DNA of 64,000 bases from assembly GCF_022458985.1 (NCBI RefSeq), contig NC_061773.1:936001-1000000 (forward strand), read 5' to 3'. This document shows positions 10,901 through 26,600 of this stretch, in pieces. Both the position numbers and the translations under genes were made by a program. The notes below the pieces were generated by a model, which worked only from the letters and a program-made list of their open reading frames with translations, did not search any database and had not been told where the DNA came from. Numbering within the stretch: the first letter of the stretch is position 1; every line of letters starts with the position of its first letter. The DNA is from Mugil cephalus (lineage: Eukaryota; Chordata; Actinopteri; Mugiliformes; Mugilidae).

Positions 10901-13900
10901 TTTTTTTTTTCTGATTCCTGTTGTTCATGCAAAGATATTCATTAGTATAGGTTTAAAAAACAAATCATTGTGACAAATCAGTCCAATCCATCAGTTTCAC
11001 AACACATCAAGAATAATATAAACTAAAGGTTGCCTTGAAGTGTAGTGAACAGTTCCAAAGTGAGAACACATCCATGTAAATGCATATATAACTGCATTGT
11101 GTTATGGATAAACTTGTCTGATATCAGTCAGTTTCCCAACATGACAAACAATGTGATCTACGATGGCAAAGTCCAGACAGATAGCACGAGTTTGTTTTCT
11201 TTGTTTTTCTGCTTGAACTGCATCATTCTGGTTCCAGGTGGAAGCAGTGAGGCTTATCGCAGAAGGGAAGGCCCCAAGGATTACGCAGCCACAGGAGGGG
11301 GCCACGTACGAGTGCATCCAGAAGAAAGACAATGCTAAGGTGAAATACAAATCCAAGTTATAAAAAGAAGTGTGGAGTAGACATGTTCTCACATCTTAAG
11401 TGAATCAAATTTGTACTTGAATCACAGTCAGAATTCTTTTTATTGCCACATATGTTCACATACATATGAGGAATTTGTTGTGTTGCTTAGTACAATACAC
11501 AAAAGTTTGGAAAATCGAACAATAAAGAAATATAGAAAAAGTGTATATGCAAAATATGCATGTCCTTCCAAGACATGTTCCTATGACTGTTAAATTCACA
11601 GGGGCATGACAGCGAAACAAGATTGTGGAAAATTGTGGAAATTGTTGTTGCCCCTTTTAGACATTTTTTTCAAATATCTGCTCCAGTTTGTGCACACAAG
11701 GATCGGGAACACTACAAGATGTTTGATTCAGGATGCTGTATCCTCTTATTTGTCTCCTTGTCAAGAGTGCAAAGTTTGTCAGACATGTTGTTTCATTCAT
11801 AAAATAGTGACTTAGTCAGGTCACATAGTTGAGTTTGTCAGCTAGGTGTTAGCTGTCCTGATGAAACTGGGTGAGAGCCAGGTATAGAATAGAAGAGCAT
11901 AGTAAAGTTTATATCCATGTGATCTCTGTGGGAGGTGTGGAAAGCAGGCCAGGAGCATGACTGGTAGTAATAACCACTCATAGCTTTCTCCTATTATAGG
12001 AGAGTCACTAGAGATTTGTGTATGTCACATCTGAAGAGGTAGTGCTATAAGTTTTCTCTGTTTCTTAACAGATTGACTGGAACCAGTCAGCTGAAGCTCT
12101 GCACAACTGGATCAGAGGAAATGACAAAGTGCCCGGAGCCTGGGCAGAGGTTGATGGACAGGTAACAGGACAGATGAAGTATGAACTATGTGCAGTAAAT
12201 TCAATATTTTGCACAGTAATCATAAATGTTATAATACAAGAATCACAATTTCATAGCTACAGAGACAATACTGAAGATGTGTCATCGGTGCATACAAGAA
12301 CATTATGACCGCCTTCCTAATATGCTGACTGCTTTCTCTCTGCTGTAGAAAGTGACTTTCTATGGCTCCACTATGGTTGATATTGGCACAGCTAAAGGTC
12401 AGCCCTTTGAGATACCTGGAGCCAGTCGCCCTGGCATCGTCACCAAGGCAGGACTGGTACTGTTTGGAAACGATGGCAAGACGGTAAGTCTGCATGCTAA
12501 CCAGGGGACAAGAGGATTCCAGACAAACCCAGACAAACAGTTTTTTATAGTTTTATTTGTAAAAGGAATACATCTGTCATGTTTACAATTAAATACCAAT
12601 TTCTCATCTGAATAGAAGGATTCAAGCCTATTGATGTGCAGGGACCACCGGGGCATTCATTGAATGATTTGTCAATATAAAGTCCCACCAGTTATAGTGA
12701 AAGCTCTGGGCAGAATAGAAATTAGAGAGCTCCATGAAGAAAACCTTCTGCATGGTGCATGGTACAGTTCACCTTACTTTAGGATTCCCAAACCAATAAA
12801 ACAGAAATATTATGCTGTGGTATTTGTTATTCAGTAAAATTAGACAATATTACATATCTGCAAGGTGCAAATGCCTGTGGAATCCTGTAGACTTACAAGT
12901 TCCTTACAAGGCTAAAGTAGAGTCCATCTGTCTAGTAGTGTTTCTTATCAATGTATGAGACTTGTCTGTTGTTTATTTCTGTGCTTAGTTTAAAAAATCT
13001 ATCTAACATCATGTGGACAATACAGAAAGCTATTGGGAAAATGTTTTGTTGATGAATGAGATCAAAGTAACACTTAAATGAAAGTCTCATGTCTGAAGAT
13101 GGACTGTACGTCTATGTGATTTTATCAGTTCTAAGCTTTTGGGTGGCTTTTTTATGTTTAGACAACAGTTTGGCTTCCTGTAAAAAATAATTCCATAGTT
13201 CCTTCAAAACTGTTAAAGCAAGAATTTGACAAGATACCAAGCCCTGTTCTCTACTCAGATTTTACACTACATGCAACATAGATCATTAATGATATCTGCT
13301 CTGAAGGTCTCTCAGGCCAGACTTTAACTCGTAGACAGTTGGATGCCATGAATCTTTCTCATGTGTCTCTTCATCAGCAGCCTCTCTGTAAATAACTCAT
13401 CACAATCCCCACATTTGTAGGGCCTTTCCTCTTTATGTTTGACCAGAACGTGTTTCCTCAGAGTGGAACCCCTGTTAAAGGATTTGTCACAGATGTGGCA
13501 GCTGAAAGGTTTCTCTCCTGTGTGAGTCCTTATGTGTTCGGTCATGTGTCCTTTCAGTTTAAAACACTTGCCACAAAAATGACAGCGGTAGGGTCTCTCC
13601 CCTGTGTGCACTCGCATGTGATTTCGCAGGTTGCTCTGACCTGGGATGTGTTTGCCACAGATGTGACAGTCGAAGTTGCCCTTGCTGTCTTGTGACTTGC
13701 TCTCATGCGTCTTGAGGTGCCATGTTAGCACAGTCTTTTTGGTGAATATGTAGTTGCAAATGTGGCAGCGATACAAGGTAGTGCTTGTCATCTCTTTGAA
13801 AAGCTTTGGACCGTCCTCAGATGTTTGCTTAGTCTCTCTGCTCTCTTCTTCCGCTCTGCAGTCCTCCAACTGCTGCACTGTTTTGATAAGTTCTTTTGTC

Positions 13901-16178
13901 AGGGCATCCCCATCGTCGCTGTCCTCCACTAAAGATTGCTCCTCGCTTCCATTTATCCACAGTCCCTTCCTGTGCTCTTCTTTAACATGGGAGTATCCGG
14001 GCTCATCCTGGCACGTGCTCTGGTTCCACTCTTGCTGTTTAAGAGGAATGTCCTCTAAGCATGTCGACTCAGTTGGCTGTTTGACATCTAAAAGGGCAGA
14101 AATAGAAATGCATTACACCACTGTCAAAAAGACAGTTGCAAAATAATGCTCCCATAGTTCCTCACCTTTCAGAGTCTACTATACAAGTAAATATTAAATA
14201 GAATAACGTAAGAAAAGAAATTTATACAAGATTAAATATATTGAAAGGTATACAAATATTCATGGGCTGTATCAAGTTTTAAGTCAGCAACTAATTACTA
14301 ACAACAATAAGTGCAGTTTGGTGAAAAACTAAAATAAAGACTGAAGTGATGAAGACTGAATACACATAACTCATGTAAAGCATGAGACAGTCATGGACAA
14401 TCATCTCACTATGCACTACACCTGTACACCGATCATGCATAACATTATGACCACCTTCCTAATATTGTGTAGGTCTTTTTGAGTTGTTCCAAAGCTGCTT
14501 TAGTGTGTGTGTGTGTGTCAGGCTGCATCCTGCTGGGGATGACTGCTGCCATCAAGGAGTGTCATTACTATGGGGTGGGGGTGTCTGGTCTGGTCTAGGT
14601 CACATCCACAGGAATGCCAGGTCCAAAAGTTCCCCAGCACGAGACTGAATTAAGATAGTCTGTGTTTTTTTTGTTTTTGTTTTTTAACTTATCCTGTGGT
14701 TGAAATGATAATCAACTCTCTGATCCTAATTTGATGTTTTTGGAAGATGCAAATAAATAATGAAATAAATGAATAGATAACAAAACTGGGATTAATGCTC
14801 CTTCTGTGGTAACTCAAACACCAGCTAGCTCTCTCTGGGTGTTGCACCCTCCTTTGAATGAACAGAGATCATCAGTGATTGCCCTTAAAGCCTTTAGTAG
14901 GTAATTATGTAATTATAGACTGCAGTCTGAATTATGGACAAATAACATTGTGCATGGTTAAATCTGAATCAGGCCTATGAGGATGTGACATCCTGTGCAG
15001 AGTGGAAGCTGATGGAAAGACTACCCTGCTTTTCTCCACCTTCCATCTGCGAGCCACGGTTCATGGTTTGACGGTAGCTAGTGTTGCCTTGCTAATGATG
15101 ATCCTCTAACCATAGCGCCAGCTGTAAACTGGGAGACATACCCGCCCTGTGCAGTTTTATCTCCGGTTTGTAGACCAGATCCAGCAGCCTCTGCAGCCTC
15201 TGGTTCTCCAGCGTGATTCGGTCCACTTCCTCTTGGTACTGGATCACTGCCTTTTCAACGAAGCCGTAGATGTCTACCGCAGCTGCGGTTAATCTTTCCG
15301 TCAAGAAAGCGTTGAATGACTGAAGCGTACTTGTCGCCATCCTGCGACTCGAGGATTATTTTCGCTCCTTACCTGCTACTCGAGATGCTATGTTCGCGAA
15401 CGAACCGAATCTATTGACCGGCTCTTTAAAGCGAACGATGGGAACCAGTCGCATTTCTTTTTTTGTGGACAGCCTAAAATGGCAAAAACCTAAAATGATA
15501 ATGAGTCAAACAAAATGCAGGAGCATCAGAATGCACTTTTGTGATGTCTTTACCAAATTTCCCACAGAATAAATAAAGAAACTATCTCAATATCGAATAA
15601 TTCAAACTCAGATATCATCACTATCATCCCTCTTGATTATTTCCAAGAAAAAATGACTTACCAACAGACTTGCATGTCAAAACGAGTCAGTGCAAAGTTG
15701 AGAGAAGATGATTTAGCCAAATAGATAGGAGTCCTTGGCAGAATCTTCCTGTAGTGTGAGACACTTGAGGCAGGAGCAGCAGTCAATCTTTCATAGCAAC
15801 AATGACCTGAAGCCTACTGCCAAAATGACACTTACCATTGAAAGCCTAGATCCTGAAGAGACCTGAAGATGGCAGTTCACAGACACTTGTCCAACCTGCC
15901 AGTGTGTAAAGCTTGTACGTGTTTACCCAGGAAGATTCACAGCATCATCGCTGCCACATAAGCTTCTGTTAAGTCCAGAATTAAGAGTCTGCATACTTTT
16001 ATACATGAGAGGTTTCAGTTGCTTTTGTTTTCAATATTTGTTTGCAAAGATACTCTTTTTAAAAATAACTTTACGTGACTCTAGTCCTCTGCTCAAGAAT
16101 CAAACACATAAACAAGCCTAGTGGCGAAACAAAGAATGCCTGTTTTATGTAGTTTTGGATGATATGATTTTCTCCTGC

Positions 16179-16212
<34 letters not shown>

Positions 16213-17612
16213 AAAAAAAAAGTATTATAATTGTATTATATTAAAGAGGATGAGTTTATGAACATTTCTCCATTATGTGCAGCTGCTGGTGAAGAATCTG
16301 CAGTTTGAGGATGGGAAGATGATTGCTGCAGCCCAATACTTTTGCTCTGGGAGCAGTGCTGCCGTGGAGCTCACTGAGGAGGAGAACACCTTTGCAGAAC
16401 AAATGAGGGTAGGGCCATCTAGATAGATAGATGCTTTATTCATCCCAAACTGGGAAATTTCACAGTTGCAGCAGCAACAGGCACTCAACACCATACATAT
16501 TATATAACAGGACATATACTGTATACATGATATTTACATAATTATAAAAATAAGGGAAAAAAAAGGAAAAAATCTAAATGTTAAAGTATAAACAATGTTT
16601 TTGTTTTGCTTTTGCTGCTGTGCTGATCTTTACTCTGTCTTCCAGGTAGTGTGGCAGAGCATTCTGACTAATGTGAGCCAGATTGAAGACTCTACAGATT
16701 TCTTCAAGTCTGGTGCTGCTTCCATGGATGTGGTCCGGTAATTATTAAAACCATATTAACGTTTGGCTACACCTGCTTTAAGGGTTTTTCTTTATTTGAA
16801 CGGTTTCCTCAGAACTATGGAATAAAAAGTGGGAGAATTAAAAGGGGAGTATTGTTGTGTGAACTTCACTACATATATATTTACTTCCCATTTATCCTAT
16901 GAAATGGCTGTGCATCATTATCAGTGTTGCCAGACAGGAAATGAAGAAATATCGTACTGGCGCTTTAAAATGAACATATTTGGATCCAAAGGATTCAAAA
17001 ATTCAAGGATTCACGTCTGTTGTAGCGAGTGTCCTGTACTTTGCTGTGATTTGTTGGGGGAGTAGTACTAGCATTAAAGACATTAGCAAGATGAACACAT
17101 AGATCTGGAATGCTGGTCATGTGATCAGTAGGGAGTTGGAGTCATTTGTCTCAGTGAGGGACAGGAGGACACTGGATAAACTGCTCTCCGTTATGGACAA
17201 TCCATCTCATCCACTACACCAAACATTAGAGGGACAGAGGAGCTCATTCTCCAGCAGACTGATTCAGCTCCACTGCCATAGTGAACGCTACACAACTTCT
17301 TTTATACCGTATTCTTTCCAGCTGTATAACAGCTCATCTTTTTTGTAATAATTAAGCTGCTATGACCAAGCAAGTTCCCTTGTGGATCATTAAAGTCTGT
17401 TTAAGTCTAAGTCTAAATTTTATTGTCATTCCAACATCATATACTAGGTATATGATCTGGAATGAAATTAAGCAATGAGGCCCAGTTCAGCCAACAACAA
17501 CATTCGAACAACAATATAAAAGTAGAAATATAAGTATAAAACTATTTACATTAAATAACAACAATAAACAATATTTACATTAAGAGTGTATTTTACATAT
17601 ACCTTAATTTCT

Positions 17613-17671
<59 letters not shown>

Positions 17672-20600
17672 AAAGGGGACTGTCAGAGTTTAACAGTCTA
17701 ACTGCTGAAGCTGTTACTGAGTCTGGCGGTTCTGCTCCTGATGCTCCTCGTCTGAGGGGAGGGGGGCAGACAGTTTGTGTGCAGGGTTGGTGATGGATGA
17801 TGATGGATGCCTTTTTCCTGCATCTCGATGTGTAAATGTAAATTGTAAAAACTACATGCAGTGATGCTGATTCAATTCAATTCAATTCAGTTTTATTTAT
17901 ATAGCGCCAATAACAATACAAATCGTCTCAAGACGCTTCACAAAAACCAGCCTGCAACCTCCAGAGCAAGCCTGAGGGCGACGGTGGCAAGGAAAAACTC
18001 CCTTTTAACAGGAAGAAACCTTGAGCAGAACCCAGCTCATATGGAGTGACCCATCTGCCGAAGGCCAGCCGGTTAGAAACAGAGAAGATAGAGAGAAAAG
18101 AAGAGCAGGAGAAACAAGATAAACAAACTTCTGTCATAGATACATACATCAAGCGGAAGGAAACATGTAGGGTCTAGTAATATAACACATAGCTGATGAT
18201 CTGTGACAGTTTGTGAGTATAACAGGAATTATGGGCAGGTTGGTGAATTGTTCATCTAGGTAGGAGTGGGCAACTGGAGGAGGCCATGATGACTGGGACA
18301 GATGCAGTTTATGGAGCTCCACAGGTCTGATACACAGCACTCCAGACCATGAAGACTGGGCTGGTTGATGAGGCCACGGCAGCAGATGTAGCTTAGAACT
18401 CCACAGGTCAGATATTCAGCACTCCAGACCAGAGACCCTCACAAAATGATGGAGGGGGAGGGGAGCGGAGGGGAGAGAGTAAGACACAGAGGTTAGTAAA
18501 TTATAAGAGATAGAAAATAAAATGATAAGATATTAGAGGACAGGAGCCAGAGAAGAAAGAGGAGAGGACATGTCCTCAGTGCATCGTCCCCCTGCAGCCT
18601 AGGCCTATAGCAGCATAACTAAGGGATGGTTAAGTCCAGCCCTAGCTATAAGCTTTTTCAAAAAGGAAAGTCTTAAGCCTGACCTTAAACGTAGAGACTG
18701 TGTCTGCCTCCCGAACCCAAACTGGGAGCTGGTTCCATAGGAGAGGAGCCTGATAACTGAAGGCTCTACCTCCCATTCTACTTTTAGAAACTCTAGGAAC
18801 CACAAGTAGACCTGCACTTAGAGATCGTAGTGATCTGTTGGGACAGTATGGTACTATGAGGTCTTTCAGATATGATGGAGCTAGGCCTTTCAGGGCCTTG
18901 TATGTAAGGAGGAGGATTTTAAATTCAATTCTAGATTTTAAAGGGAGCCAATGAAGAGAAGCTAATACTGGAGTAATATGATGCTCTTGCTGCAGCGTTT
19001 TGAATCAATTGGAGGCTTTTTAAAGAGCTACTTGGACAGCCAGACAGTAACGAGTTACAATAATCCAGCCTGGAAGACACAAATGCATGAACTAGTTTTT
19101 CCGCATCACTCTGAGAAAGGATGCTCCTAATTTTGATGATATTACGAAGGTGGAAGAAAGCAGTCCTGGTCACCTGCTTTATGTGAGAATTAAAGGACAT
19201 ATCCTGCTCAAATATAACACCAAGGTTTTTCACAGTAGTACTGGAGGCCAAGGTAATGCCATCCAACAAAAGCAGGTGATCAGATAATGAATCTCTGACA
19301 TGTTTAGAGCCACATCACATGCTAGGACGGTGCATTTAAAAAGCTGTATGTGCATGGATCTGCAGATCTGCACCTCACAGAGAGGTTAATTTTGTTTTCT
19401 TACTGGGGTCTGTTTCCATGCTGCCGAACTCTTTCTGGTGATGTGTGGGTGTTCATGTAAATCAAAAGAATGTTTGTTTTGGGTGCATAGAAATCCCAAA
19501 ACTATTGCATATTTGTCGTTTTTAAAATGTATTTGTCTTATAGGCCCCAAGACTATTATATAAATATAATAATTATCATATATTTGCCAACAATGATCAG
19601 GATCCATTTGTAATACAATAATCAGTTTTAGTCTTTTAGAAATCCACCTCAAGCAGCTGTTACTACAGTAAAGAGTTGCTTGTTACTCGCTTGTTACTGA
19701 CTCTAGGCTTGTGGAGGAGGTGAAGCTTCGGGCCAACAGTTGCCAGCTGCAGAATGAGGACATCTACATGAACACCACTTTCCAGGATTTCATCCAGATG
19801 TGCATCAGGAAGCTCAGAGGGGAGGATGATGAAGAGGAGCTGGTGGTCGACTATGTAAACAGCTATGTTTTAAATGAATACTATGTTAAAGTATTTATTG
19901 TTGTTCAGCACCTTAAAATACAACATGTTACAGATATTTTGTGCATTGTTCAGGTGGAGAAGAACATTAACAACATGACCATAAAGATGCCTCATCAATT
20001 GTTCATCGCTGGAGAGTTTATTGATGCTGAGGGAGGAAAGACCTACAAGACCATCAACCCTACTGATGGATTGGTGAGAGATGAAATATAGAAACATTTC
20101 TATTCTGCTATATAGCCCCTGAATCATTCATTGTGCACTGCCTCTATTCTTTAGGCAGATCAGCAACACCTTTTTTTGCAGTAGAGAACTAATAATGAAC
20201 ATGTAACTGTTCATTGGTTACTGGTTACGGGTATTAAAATATGCCATCTGTCCATCCTTCAGGCCATCTGCGACGTCTCTCTGGCCCAAATCAGTGACGT
20301 GGACAAGGCAGTGGCTGCCGCTAAGGAGGCCTTTGAAGAGGGACCATGGGGCAAGATGAACCCAAGAGATAGAGGCAGACTAATCTACAAGTCAGTGCCC
20401 AATTACTAACCTGCAGTGTATTAACATGATGCCCTATGAAGTATATAGGAGAATCAACAGGAATAACAGCAGGATGAATATTTTTTTATTCACTAGTAGC
20501 TCTGTGGAGTAATGTTTCATTGCTGGGCTCCAGGTTTGTTTGCATTTCATACAATCGAGCCTGTGGCCAATCAGTTATGTACTCATGGTGTTTTCAAGCA

Positions 20601-23600
20601 CAGAGCCTACACTGGTGCAAGCCATTTATACTTGTGTGCTCGCTCTGTAACAACACCACCCAAACACTAGATGCTGTCTTTTTTTGTCAGTCAGGTTAAT
20701 TTTTTGTTTCCACTTCCTGCCTCACTATGAACAAATGACGGCTGAAACTTCTGCAAGCTGCGCCGAAATTTTGCCAAACACAAGTGGTACAGATGTCTTT
20801 TATTGCCAAACCTCCTCAGTTCACATTCCACATTCTTTATTGGTCCAAAGCAATCAATTCGAAAATCACAGAGTTGGAGAAGTAGCTGGAAATACTGAAG
20901 CGGAAACATGCTACTACCAAGTGGACCAATCACAGCTCTTGCGCTCCACGTCGCCGCTAGCATTACATTTCTGGGGAGGTGCATGTCAGCTGTGACCTCC
21001 AGCTATGGTGCTAGTCTCTGCGTAGAGTCTGTGTAGGTGTCTGCTACACCGTAGCCTCTGCATCAGCGTAACACAGAAGCATCAACTGTGCATTACCATT
21101 AAGATCTGATCGCACAAAGCGTGTATGAGAAGTGGTCACTTACTCAAATTATGTCCTGTTATCTCTGTATTTACACACTTGCACATCAATGTTAAAGGGT
21201 TCTCGGTCCTGGAGCAGCAGTAGAGATCGATTAGAGAAATCAGCTACTACAAAATTATACTGCCCTCTAGATGATGTCGGATTTTATTTACATACAGAGA
21301 AACTGAGATCAGATCTGGAAATGCATGTTAATATCAGGTCCGAACACACATACCTAAAGTTCATCACTTGTGAACAGATAGCTCAAATTGGATCAAGTTA
21401 GAGCTGTGCTGCTGTCAACCCAAATATTACTGACTAACTTTAGTTATGTATTTACCATTGTAGGTATTACTTGTTAATAGATAAGATAAGATAAGATAAC
21501 TGAATAGACCATGCTTTTAGGGGCCAGGAAGTCTTGCTCGGTGCAGTTTCACATCCAGGTCGTGATGCTCCCACACAAGATGCTCTCTATGGTGCAGGTG
21601 TTGAATCCATGACAGGTCCTGTGAGATGGACACTCTCAGGTATCTGAAAGTGCCCACTCTTTCCATCTCAGAGCCACTGATAATGAGATGTGAGTCTCTG
21701 TCTGCTGTTTCCTGCTAAGGTCCACTATCAGTTCTTTTGTTTTGCTGATGTTCAGTAGGAGGTGGTTCTCCCAGCACAAGTCCTTCAGATGCGAGACCTT
21801 CCTCCAATAGGCCGTCTCGTCATTGTGGGAGATTAATACCACAACAGTAGTGTCGTCAGCAAACTTGATGATGACATCGGAGTGTGACGTGGCCTTGCAC
21901 TCGTGTGTGTGTGCAGTGTGTGTGCAGTACAGTATGTTGCATGTATTAAACCAGTTCCTGCTGAATTATTCCATGATTTTGCTGACCCCGTGTCTCATCT
22001 GCCACTCTGTCCACAGGTTGGCTGACCTGATGGAAGAGCACCAGGAGGAACTAGCCACCATCGAAGCCATTGACTCAGGAGCTGTGTACACTCTGGCCCT
22101 CAAGACTCACGTGGGCATGTCCATCCAGACGTTCCGCTACTTTGCTGGCTGGTGTGACAAGATCCAAGTCAGACAACTGCTTAAAATTGCTTTAAAATAC
22201 ATCACAATTACACATAGTGTAATAATAACTGTGTCAATATTATGATGTCCTTTGTTTGCAGGGCAGCACCATTCCCATCAATCAGGCCAGACCAAATCGA
22301 AACCTGACTTTCACCAAGAAGGAACCGATAGGGTGCGAAATTAAGGAAGGGATTTAAAAACTATCCTTGACCAGTAGTAGATATTCCTTATTTCCAATTA
22401 TCATTTGTTCTCCGTCTTCAGCGTGTGCGCCATCGTGATTCCTTGGAACTATCCTCTGATGATGTTGGCCTGGAAGACAGCAGCTTGCCTTGCAGCTGGA
22501 AACACAATAGTCCTCAAACCTGCACAGGTTCAACTGACACTGACACTATCATCCATAAAAGACTGAAATCATGGAGATCATTCAAGTCATTGATGCTTTT
22601 TGCTTCCAGGTGACTCCGCTGACAGCCCTGAAGTTTGCAGAGTTGGCAGCTAGAGCGGGACTGCCCAAAGGGGTGATTAACATTCTGCCTGGATCAGGTA
22701 GGATAGATGTTAAATTCATTACACAAGCCCGAGGTTGACCTATGAAGGTCTGGGAGTTATTGAAACTCATGCCTCTCCTCCAGGTGCTCTGGTGGGTCAG
22801 TGTCTGTCTGACCATCCTGATGTTCGCAAACTGGGCTTCACAGGTTCCACTGAAATCGGTAAACACATCATGAAGAGGTGAGAGGAAAAGCTGCTTCAGA
22901 AATCTCTGTCCAAATAACCCTTACTTCACTCTTGATTTTTGTATATCTGTGCTCAATCTAAAGCTGCGCAGTAAGTAATGTAAAGAAAGTTTCTCTGGAG
23001 CTCGGAGGAAAATCTCCACTCATCATCTTCAGTGACTGTGACATGGACAAGGCTGTACGCATGGTGTGTGCATTTAGGTTGAGGAGTATTTCTTTTCTCA
23101 TTTTGCACACATGTAAACAGTTTCTAGAAGTAAACCCACTCTGTTGTTGTGTGTGTGCTTCAGGGCATGAGCTCAGTGTTCTTCAACAAGGGAGAGAACT
23201 GCATCGCAGCTGGCAGACTGTTTGTGGAAGACTCCATTCATGACCAGTTTGTGAAGAAAGTGGTATGTGTTTTTATTACTATTCATACAGGGACGAGACG
23301 AGACTGGATGTAAATGTCAGTGGGTGGTCTGTCAGACGTTCAAAAGGCATGACAATTTCCACCTACCGCCCATCTTTTAAAAGCTAAATAATATCAGCAG
23401 TGCTGCTGCATCTTATCTTTGTTTGGTCACACCCACCACCATGCTGACACATAACTCCTGGCACAAATGGGCTGCTAACTTCGGGCTAAAATTAGCTTGT
23501 TTGCGTTAACATAAATTCATTAGCTTATGTGTGTATTGCTGTTATGTGTTGAACATGCAGGGAGTTTTGGCCAGGCAAGTGTAATGCATTGTCATATTGA

Positions 23601-26600
23601 CCCATGTTTGAGTGACTGAAACATGGAGGAAAATGTAGTATTTTAGATGTGTTACTGTTTTCCATGTGTCTAAATGTAAAGCACACATGCATTGCTCTGG
23701 TGTCATTTTGGCCCATTCTTCCACATAAACAGTCTTTAAATCTTGAAGGTTCCATAGGCCTCTTCTATCAACTCTGAGTTTTAGTTCTTTCTATAGATTC
23801 TCAATTGGATTCAAGTTGGCTGGGCCGTTCTAGCAGCTTTATTTTCTTTCTCTGAAGCCAGATGAGAGTTTCCTTGGCTCTGCGTTTGGCTCTGCGTTTG
23901 GGATCATTGTCTTGCTGAAATATCCATTCTCATTTCATCATCATTCTGATGGCAACAATTTTTCTCAGTAATGTCTCAGTACATTTTTCCATTTATCTCC
24001 CTTCAATTATGTGAAGTTTGCCAGTACCATATGCAGAAAAACAGCTCCACACCATGATGTTCCACCTCCAAACTTCACTGTTGGTATGGTGTTTTTGGGG
24101 TGATGTGCAGTGCATTTTGTCCTCCAAACATGGTGTGTGTTATGGCATCCAAAAGTTCCGTTTTGCTCTCATCTGACCAGACTATGTTCTTCCAGTATTT
24201 TACAGGTTTGTCCAAATGTTGTTCAGCTAACTTCAAACAAGTGTACCTGCGAATTCCAGGTCTTTCTGAAGCTCTCCACAAGTGGTCCTTGGCTCTTGAA
24301 CAACTCTTCTGATAATTCCTTTCACTCCTCTGTCAGAAATGTTGTGAGGAGCACCTGGTCGTTGCTGGTTTATGGTTGAATGATGTACTTTCCACTTCTG
24401 GATTATGGCTCCAACAGTGCTCACTGGAACGTTCAGAAGTTTAGAAATCCTCCTGGAACCAATGCCATCAGAATGTTTTGCAACAATAAGGTTGTGAAGG
24501 TCTTGAGGGAGTTCTTTGCTTTTACTCATCATAAGATGTTCCTTGTGTGACACCTTGGTAATGACACACCTTTTTATAGGCCATCAGTTTGGACTGAACC
24601 AGCTGATATTCATTTGCACTGACAAGGGGCAGGATGGCTTTCTGATCACTGATAGATTTCAGCTGGTGTCTTGGCTTTCCATGCCTTTTTCCACCTCCTG
24701 CGTGTGTTCAATACTTTTTCCCACTGTTATTTTACATTATTACACATAACTTAATTTCTGGACTTATTTGTTTTGGTTTACTTGGGTTGTCACCAACACC
24801 TTGTGAAAAATTCATGCCAATAGCACTCTTAGAAATAAAGTTACTTGTATGTCTAAAACCATTCCTTTATTATTGTAATTATTGGTGGCTCACAATGTGT
24901 TGCAATGTGCTGAACTTGTAGATCTACTGTCTTCACAACTTTTGTGTGACATGATGAAGAAGGGCATCAATTCATGAAAAAAACACTAATTGAAATATGG
25001 AGATAAAAGGTTTTTGCCCAACAGCAATGACTTCACACTTCTCTCTGCCCCTGTGTGTATATATAGCCCTGCATTTCCCTTTGTTCCCTGTTGCATGGTT
25101 TTTGTCCTTATGTCTTTATCTCAATGTTCATGTCTCCATGTTTTTGTTCCCTAACCATGCTTTTTTGCTCCATGCCATGATTTTAGATTATCCTGCTGTG
25201 TCTGCAACACCTTTTGTTTAAATATGGCTTTTATTTAACACCAGCCTCATCACCTTTATCCTGCACTTGGGTCCTCTATCAAAACAGCGCAGCTTTGGAC
25301 TCTATGCCGTACCCGTACGTCCACCATGTAGAAATGTAACTATGCGTTGTGGTGACATGGACTTTAATGTAACGTGATTGGTCCGACATGCACTTCCTTG
25401 TTCACATGAATCTTTGCAGAAAGTTCTCCTGTTCAGGCTCCTACACAACATCTACTCTCTTTGTTCTGTGCTGCAATGATTTTAGTGAAATGAACTGTTG
25501 ATCCATAGTTATTAACTTCAATTCCAACCATAGACTGTATGTAAATATGGAAATATATAAAATATACTACACTGCACTGGCCAAACTGATGCTAGTTCCC
25601 TGAGGATACAGGCAGCACCATCTTGCAAGTTTGGAACCAGAGTCTGCACAGTATGTTCTGAGAGTGGAGCCACGCAAAGCCACGATATCGATGACCGCAC
25701 ACACTTCCTCCAGACTCCCTTGCCTTGTCTCGTCTCGTCTTCATCCACTTATCCGGGTTGCAGGGGCAGCAGCTTTAGGAGGGAGGTCCAGACGGCCCTC
25801 TCCGCGGCCACTTCCACCAGCTCCTCTGGGGGAATCCCCAGGTGCTCCCAGGCCAGACGGGAGATATAATCCCTCCATCGCGTCCTGGGGCGACCCCGAG
25901 GCCTCTTACCGTTGGGACATGCCCAGAACACCTCTAAAGGGAGGCTACCATTGGGACATGCCCAGAACACCTCTAAAGGGAGGCTTCCGGGGGGCACCCT
26001 CACCAGATGCCTGAACCACCTCAGCTGACTCCTCTCGACTCACTTGGGTTTTCATTTAATCAATACTGCATTCTGTTCTAATCTCAGATTGAGGAAGTCA
26101 AGAAGATGAAGATCGGTGATCCCCTGGACCGCTCTACAGACCATGGCCCTCAGAACCACAAAGCTCACCTTGACAAACTGGTGGAATACTGTCAGACCGG
26201 TGTCAAGGAGAAAGCCACCCTCGTTTGTGGTGGCAAACAGGTGCAGCGACCAGGTAAGCAAGGAGAGGTTTGAATATGAACCAATGTGACCCATGTATTC
26301 TGGTATAATGGATGCTTTAGACTGATTCCTAATTGATTTCTCATGTAGGTTTCTAATATACTGTCTCATCATATATCTGCTTCCAGGTTTCTTCTTTGAG
26401 CCCACAATATTTACTGATGTTCAGGACCACATGTACATCGCCAAAGAGGAGTCGTTTGGCCCTGTCATGATCATCTCCAAGTTCAAGAGTGGGTAAGTCA
26501 AACTTGCACATTGCTTGGTCCCCACTCATTTTATTTACCAAATTGTAACACTAACTTTATGTCTTTCCTTTTCTGTTGTCCCGATGTCCTCTTCATCTCC

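Noticed and set aside
24990-25270. Possible solo LTR-like stretch with TATATATAG
   Set aside because: No paired ends, no target duplication and no internal parts seen; base composition alone is not enough.
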